Shown: positions 59,748 through 64,000 of the stretch, piece by piece | How the letters are laid out: the number at the start of each line of letters is the position of its first letter | Numbering within the stretch: the stretch's first letter is position 1 | From: Vogesella sp. LIG4 | GTDB lineage: Bacteria; Pseudomonadota; Gammaproteobacteria; Burkholderiales; Chromobacteriaceae | Assembly (NCBI RefSeq): GCF_900090205.1 | Contig: NZ_LT607802.1 | Coordinates: forward strand, 1,621,215 to 1,685,214 | Length of the DNA stretch: 64,000 nt | Reading direction: 5' to 3' | The notes under the pieces: model-generated | What the model saw: the letters and a program-made list of their open reading frames with translations, nothing else | The model's database searches: none | What the model was told of the DNA's origin: nothing | Made by a program: the position numbers and the translations under genes

Positions 59748-62700
59748 ATGCATCCCCTGGACGCCCTCAACTGCCCGCTCGCGGGCGTGAATCTGATCGA
59801 AGCCTCGGCCGGTACCGGCAAGACCTGGACCATCGCCGCGCTGTACACCCGGCTGCTGCTGGAGGACGCGCCGGATGGCTCGCCGCCGCCGTCGCTGGAC
59901 AAGCTGCTGGTGGTTACCTACACCAAGGCTGCTACCGCCGAGCTGCGCGAGCGCTTGCGGCGGCGGCTGGTGGAACTGGCGCTGGTACTGGACGGCGGGC
60001 AGACCGACGACGGCTTCCTGCGCGCGCTGGCCGACAGGTTGGCCGCAGGCGATCCGGCGCTGACGCGCGAGCGGCTGCGCGCCGCCATCAACGGCTTCGA
60101 CGCTGCCGCCATCTACACCATCCACGGCTTCTGCCAGCGCGTGCTCACCGATGCGGCGTTCGACAGCGGCCAGACCTTTGCCGCCACGCTGGAGGTGGAC
60201 AAGCAGGCCGACCTGCAGCAGCTGGCGGATGACTTCTGGCGCCAGCACATCGTGGGCCAGCCGCAGTTGGCGCAGGTGCTGGCCGAAAACGGCGACACCC
60301 CGGACGCCTGGCTGGCCGAGGTGCGGCCCTATCTGTCCAAGCCCTATTTGCAGTTGCCGGCGCTGGACAGCGGCGAGCTGCTGGCGCTGCGCGATGCCGC
60401 CGCCGCGGCCTGGGCGCCGTTGCAGGCGGACAGCACGGCGCTGGCCGACGGCGGCGAGCTGCTGCTGGCCGCGCAGGGGCTGAAGCAGACCAGCTACAAA
60501 CCGGCGCAGTGCCAGCGCTACCTGCGCCTGCTGCAGCTGCTGGTGGCCGATGCCAGCCTGCCGCAGCTGTCGTCCAGCCAGGCCAAGGACCTGGGGCGGC
60601 TCGGCCAGAGCCAGCTCGACGCCGGCGCCAGCAAGGGCGCCACCGCGCCGCAGCACCGGCTGTACCGGCTGGTGGAAGACTGGCTGATGGCGTGGGAGCG
60701 CTACGCTGCCGCGCTGGATCGCCACCTTGCCGGCCTCAAGCTGCAGCTGATCCAGTGGATAGACCGCCACGCGGTAGAGCAGCGCCGCGCCAGCCGCAGC
60801 CGTGGCTTTGATGACCTGCTCACCGATCTGGCCGCGGCGCTGGACGATGCCGAACACGGCCCAAGGTTGGCCGCACGCATCGCCGGCGATTTCGCCATCG
60901 CGCTGATCGACGAATTCCAGGATACCGACCCGCTGCAGTACCGCATCTTCCGCCGTGCCTTTGTGCAGCAGGGGAGGCCGGTGTTCATGGTGGGCGACCC
61001 CAAGCAGGCCATCTACAGCTTTCGCGGCGCCGACATCTTTGCCTACCTGAGTGCGCGCGACGACGCGCCGGCCGAGCGCCAGTACACGCTGGACACCAAC
61101 CGCCGCTCGCAGCAGCCGCTGGTGGACGCGGTGAACCGGCTGTTCGCGCGGCCACAGCCCTTCCTGCTGGACGGCATCGGCTACCACCCGGTGGCGGCGG
61201 CGCCGGCTGGCGGCAGCCGGCTGCTGCTGGACGACGGCGATGCCGCCTTCAACCTGCTCACCTTTCCTGCCAGCGACAACCCCAAGGGCATCAACAAGGG
61301 CGATGCCACCGCCTACGCCGCCGAGGCCACCGCGCACGAGATTGCGCGGCTGCTGGCGCTGGCGCGCGACGGCAGGGCGCAGCTGGAGAAGGGCGGCCAG
61401 GCACGGCCGCTGGCCGGCGGCGACATGGCGGTGCTGGTGGCCACCCACCGCCAGGGCGACGCGGTGCGCGCGGCACTGGGCGCCCGTGGCGTGCAGGCGG
61501 TGGCGCTGACGCAGGAAAGCGTGTTTGCCAGCGCCGAGGCCGGCGAGCTGCTGGTGCTGCTGCGCGCCTGGGCCGAGCCGGCGGCGGAGGGCCGGCTCAA
61601 GGTGCTGTGCGCCAGCGAGCTGGTGGGGCTGAATGCCGCCCAACTGCTGGCGCTGACCGAGGACGAGGCGGCGTGGGAAGTGCGGCTTGCGGCCAACCAG
61701 CAGGATCACAAACAGTGGCAGCAACGCGGCTTCATGTCCGCCTGGCGCGGCTTCATGGCGCGCGAGCAGCTGGCGGCGCGGCTGCTGCCGCTGCCGGACG
61801 GCGAGCGCCGGCTCACCAACCTCGGCCACCTGGCCGAGCTGCTGCAGCAGGAAAGCGAGCGCGTGGCCGGCATTGCGCCGCTGCTGGCGTGGTTCGAAGG
61901 CCAGGTGGCCAGCCCGCCGGCCGGCGAGGAGGCGTTGCTGCGGCTGGAAAGCGATGCAGAGCTGGTGAAGATCGTCACCATCCATACTTCCAAGGGCCTA
62001 CAGTACCCGCTGGTGTTCTGCCCCTTCTTGTGGGACGGCGCGCTGGAGCGCCGCGACACCACCTTCTGGCGCTACCGCGACGGCGACTCCTCCTGGCTGG
62101 CGCCGCAGGCGCTGGTGAGCGACGAGGCGCGGCAGGCGGCGCGCAGTGAAATGCTGGCCGAGAAACTGCGCCTGCTGTACGTGGCGCTGACCCGCGCCGA
62201 GCACCGCCAGTACCTGCTGTGGGGCCATGTGCAGAAGATGCAGACCGCGGCGCTGTCCTGGCTGCTGCACGGCGGCGCAGCGGCGGATCTGGCCGCGCTG
62301 GAGCAGGGCGAGCTGTCCGATGCTGCCATCCATGCCGACCTGGCGGCGTTCGCTGCCGGCATTGCCGGCGCGGCGGCCTGCCGCGAAGTGGATGTGGCGC
62401 TCAACCCGCTGCCTGCCTTGCAGCAGGCGGGCTTCCAGCCGCAGCTGGCGCGTGTAGAGCGCCCGCTGTACACGCCGTGGCGCATCAGCAGCTTCACCCA
62501 CCTGACCAGCCACCTGCACGGCAGCGCGCCGTTGCCGGCGGCAGCGGAGGCGCCGGACCACGACCACGGCCCGCTGCAGGAACCGGATGCCGAGCTGGCG
62601 CGGGACCGTTTCAGCTTCCCGCGCGGCGCCCGCGCCGGTACCTGCCTGCACGATATGTTCGAGCGCGTGGACTTCACCCGGCCGGAAGGTTGGCCGCAAG

Positions 62701-63305
62701 CGGTGGCCGAGGCGCTGCAGAAGCACGGCTTCGACCCGCTGTGGCAGGACGCGGCATTGGCGATGCTGGCCAGCAGCATCAACAGCGAGATCGCCCCCGG
62801 CGTGCGGCTGGCGGACATTCCGCCGGCGCGGCGGCGGGTGGAGATGGAGTTCACCCTGCCGGCCGATGGCCTGAACCTGCCGGCCCTCAAGCGCATCCTC
62901 GCCGACCCGGCTAACGGCCTGGCCGAGCCGCTGCGCGCTGCCGCCGCCACGCTCAGCTTCGAGCGGGTGCAGGGCTATCTGAAAGGCTTCATCGACCTGG
63001 CCTTCATCGCCGGCGACGCGCTGTGGCTGGTGGATTACAAGTCCAACCACCTGGGCGACGGCTACGCGGCCTATGGCCAGCCGGCGCTGGCCGCCTCCAT
63101 CGCCCGCGAACACTACTACCTGCAATACCTGATCTACAGCGTGGCGCTGCGCCGCTACCTGGCGCAGCGCGCACCGCAGCTGCGCCTGGGCGGCGTGCGC
63201 TACCTCTACCTGCGCGGGGTGGACGGCAGCGGCAAGGGCGTGTGGTGCGATGCGCCGTCCGATGCGCTGCTGGATGCGCTGGACGGGCTGTTCCGCGCCG
63301 GGTAG
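59748..63305 (+). CDS. recB: Exonuclease V (RecBCD) beta subunit RecB
   Basis: 1185 residues. UvrD-type helicase: Walker A IEASAGTGKTWTIAALY, VTYTKAATAELRERLR, ALIDEFQDTDPLQY, VGDPKQAIYSFRGAD, IHTSKGLQYPLVFCP and VALTRAEHRQYLLWG. C-terminal nuclease with FIDLAFIAGDALWLVDYKSN (catalytic D...DYK). It unwinds and degrades double-strand ends and loads RecA. No recD follows; the next gene is on the opposite strand. Four uptake-like motifs lie in the gene. Confidence 0.95.
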   Translation: MHPLDALNCPLAGVNLIEASAGTGKTWTIAALYTRLLLEDAPDGSPPPSLDKLLVVTYTKAATAELRERLRRRLVELALVLDGGQTDDGFLRALADRLAAGDPALTRERLRAAINGFDAAAIYTIHGFCQRVLTDAAFDSGQTFAATLEVDKQADLQQLADDFWRQHIVGQPQLAQVLAENGDTPDAWLAEVRPYLSKPYLQLPALDSGELLALRDAAAAAWAPLQADSTALADGGELLLAAQGLKQTSYKPAQCQRYLRLLQLLVADASLPQLSSSQAKDLGRLGQSQLDAGASKGATAPQHRLYRLVEDWLMAWERYAAALDRHLAGLKLQLIQWIDRHAVEQRRASRSRGFDDLLTDLAAALDDAEHGPRLAARIAGDFAIALIDEFQDTDPLQYRIFRRAFVQQGRPVFMVGDPKQAIYSFRGADIFAYLSARDDAPAERQYTLDTNRRSQQPLVDAVNRLFARPQPFLLDGIGYHPVAAAPAGGSRLLLDDGDAAFNLLTFPASDNPKGINKGDATAYAAEATAHEIARLLALARDGRAQLEKGGQARPLAGGDMAVLVATHRQGDAVRAALGARGVQAVALTQESVFASAEAGELLVLLRAWAEPAAEGRLKVLCASELVGLNAAQLLALTEDEAAWEVRLAANQQDHKQWQQRGFMSAWRGFMAREQLAARLLPLPDGERRLTNLGHLAELLQQESERVAGIAPLLAWFEGQVASPPAGEEALLRLESDAELVKIVTIHTSKGLQYPLVFCPFLWDGALERRDTTFWRYRDGDSSWLAPQALVSDEARQAARSEMLAEKLRLLYVALTRAEHRQYLLWGHVQKMQTAALSWLLHGGAAADLAALEQGELSDAAIHADLAAFAAGIAGAAACREVDVALNPLPALQQAGFQPQLARVERPLYTPWRISSFTHLTSHLHGSAPLPAAAEAPDHDHGPLQEPDAELARDRFSFPRGARAGTCLHDMFERVDFTRPEGWPQAVAEALQKHGFDPLWQDAALAMLASSINSEIAPGVRLADIPPARRRVEMEFTLPADGLNLPALKRILADPANGLAEPLRAAAATLSFERVQGYLKGFIDLAFIAGDALWLVDYKSNHLGDGYAAYGQPALAASIAREHYYLQYLIYSVALRRYLAQRAPQLRLGGVRYLYLRGVDGSGKGVWCDAPSDALLDALDGLFRAG

Positions 63306-63317
63306 GGCATTTCGTCG

Positions 63318-63342
63318 CCCGGATGCGCTGCGCGTATCCGGG
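63318..63342. repeat. REP-like hairpin after recB
   Basis: CCCGGAT/ATCCGGG, 7-bp arms with an 11-nt GC loop, 13 nt past recB and before a convergent gene. Possible transcript end for both strands. Confidence 0.6.
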
Positions 63343-63358
63343 CTGCGCTACACGGGCA

Positions 63359-64000
63359 TCAATTCGTGCTGCTGATATTTTCGTGCTGCAGGAATTGCAG
63401 CAGGGGCGGCACGTCGCTGAAGGCGTCCTCATGCCTGCCGAAGGCCGCGTTCATGTGAACCTGTACGTTTTGTGCCCACTCGCTCAGCCGGGCAACGAAG
63501 GCCACGCGCCTGGGGTCCTGGCCGATGAAGTCCTTGTACCAGCCGCTGGCGCCCCAGATCGGTTCCGCGTCGCGTGGCAGGCCAAAGTATTCGGGGTTGA
63601 CCTCTATCTTGTAGCTCAGTCGGCGCCCCTTGCTGGCATAGCGGGTAAATTCGGCTTTGAGCACAGTCGGGGGAAGCTGGATGTGTTTTGCCCGCAACCA
63701 GACCAGGTATTGCTGAAACTGGCCGGTGGGCGAGCTGAAAAATCGCACGTTATGGTTGATGGTGGCGCAGTTGACGTTGCTGAAGTCGCCGCCCAGCGAC
63801 TGCTTCCACAAGTAGTCGTTCCGCTTGCAGGGCTCGTCGGTCCAGTTGTCGTACGATGAGTTGGTACCCAGGTTGGCCGACATATCGACGGTTGCCACCA
63901 GTGTGTGGTTGGCAACCACGATCAGGTAGGCGCGACCGGAAGGTATGAAGTTGGGGGACGAGCCCCAACTGCCTTTGAACAGCCCCAGCAACTGGGTGTC
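63359..64000 (-). CDS. Hypothetical protein, 5' end off the right edge
   Basis: At least 213 residues are visible; the frame runs to the window edge, so the start is missing. The protein is rich in aromatic and polar residues (LIVVANHTLVATVDMSANLG, HNVRFFSSPTGQFQQYLVWLR, YKIEVNPEYFGLP) with few Cys, and no membrane helix is visible in this part. I do not recognise the family. Convergent with recB. Confidence 0.6.
   Translation of the reverse strand, partial: DTQLLGLFKGSWGSSPNFIPSGRAYLIVVANHTLVATVDMSANLGTNSSYDNWTDEPCKRNDYLWKQSLGGDFSNVNCATINHNVRFFSSPTGQFQQYLVWLRAKHIQLPPTVLKAEFTRYASKGRRLSYKIEVNPEYFGLPRDAEPIWGASGWYKDFIGQDPRRVAFVARLSEWAQNVQVHMNAAFGRHEDAFSDVPPLLQFLQHENISSTN

Larger units (their letters stand above)
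1034..62698. repeat. Dispersed GTTGGCCGCA motif, candidate DNA uptake sequence (about 57 copies)
   Basis: Forward copies start at 3596, 5506, 13457, 15341, 16910, 19087, 21799, 25109, 26419, 28333, 28806, 29369, 31886, 33984, 34377, 34563, 34686, 35979, 37964, 39892, 47071, 47935, 50633, 51641, 52054, 56029, 58613, 59344, 60038, 60866 and 62689. Reverse copies (TGCGGCCAAC) start at 1034, 3186, 4093, 5519, 7014, 10099, 12653, 13124, 19858, 23244, 28349, 28835, 28943, 29397, 32630, 33967, 37364, 39306, 40553, 41873, 49088, 50606, 56052, 57490, 59629 and 61688. The preferred context is AAG before and A or T after. Counted by eye. Confidence 0.8.

Noticed and set aside
1034..62698. GTTGGCCGCA as a KOPS, Chi or origin-type word
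   Set aside because: Near-equal use of both strands, frequent facing pairs and hairpins after stop codons do not fit a strand-polar signal. Not formally excluded without the whole genome.
1..64000. GCTGGTGG (E. coli Chi) octamers, which appear often
   Set aside because: CTG and GTG codons dominate this GC-rich coding sequence, so the word is frequent by codon usage; it gives no evidence for Chi here.
1..64000. CRISPR arrays, tRNA and rRNA genes
   Set aside because: No regularly spaced direct repeats, no cloverleaf with CCA-type end and no rRNA signature seen on either strand by eye.

Overview
The window is about two-thirds GC, densely packed and entirely bacterial. Gene content suggests an aerobic to microaerobic betaproteobacterium, most likely of the Neisseriales (Chromobacteriaceae/Vogesella-like). 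It has RegB/RegA redox sensing, an FNR-type site before an anaerobic ribonucleotide reductase, EptA lipid A modification, recC-recB without an adjacent recD, and a very frequent short uptake-sequence-like motif. The taxonomic assignment is inference. I saw no tRNA, rRNA, CRISPR array or intact transposase.

Layout. 0-3 kb: carnitine catabolism (caiX, cdhC, cdhA on the minus strand). 4.2-8.2 kb: a D-arginine/basic amino acid module (FAD dehydrogenase and binding protein, divergent from an ornithine-cyclodeaminase-family dehydrogenase and a YheO/DauR-type regulator). 8.3-12.3 kb: GST, a 2-oxoglutarate oxygenase resembling free amino acid hydroxylases/halogenases, a LysR regulator and an amino acid binding protein. 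12.6-15.3 kb: a class III ribonucleotide reductase whose glycyl-radical domain is a separate 53-residue gene. 15.4-18.7 kb: XRE-cupin regulator with a divergent exporter, and a multi-PAS soluble chemoreceptor. 19-26.7 kb: cell envelope block (glycosyltransferase, LpxH-like phosphatase, EptA, PAP2 phosphatase, PepSY protein, cytochrome b561, two-component system). 26.9-33.9 kb: sulfate uptake (sbp, then cysT-cysW-cysA-cysB), interrupted by a repeat cassette. 34.7-42.3 kb: exporter, LysR, chromate transporter, ferredoxin-NADP reductase, an isocitrate/homoisocitrate dehydrogenase-family enzyme, RegB/RegA and a candidate small RNA. 42.2-46.5 kb: histidine kinase plus REC-PAS-GGDEF-EAL protein. 46.6-55.5 kb: assorted oxidoreductases and regulators. 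55.7-63.3 kb: two small membrane proteins and recC-recB.

Three features stand out. (1) The 10-mer GTTGGCCGCA occurs about 57 times on the two strands, inside genes and as inverted pairs at gene ends, as DNA uptake sequences do in Neisseria, but with an unrelated sequence. (2) Four intergenic cassettes carry six copies of a ~110-nt element whose three nested stems vary in a compensatory way around conserved unpaired bases, which points to selection on a folded structure. (3) NrdD is split, its radical domain being encoded separately with its own start and ribosome binding site.
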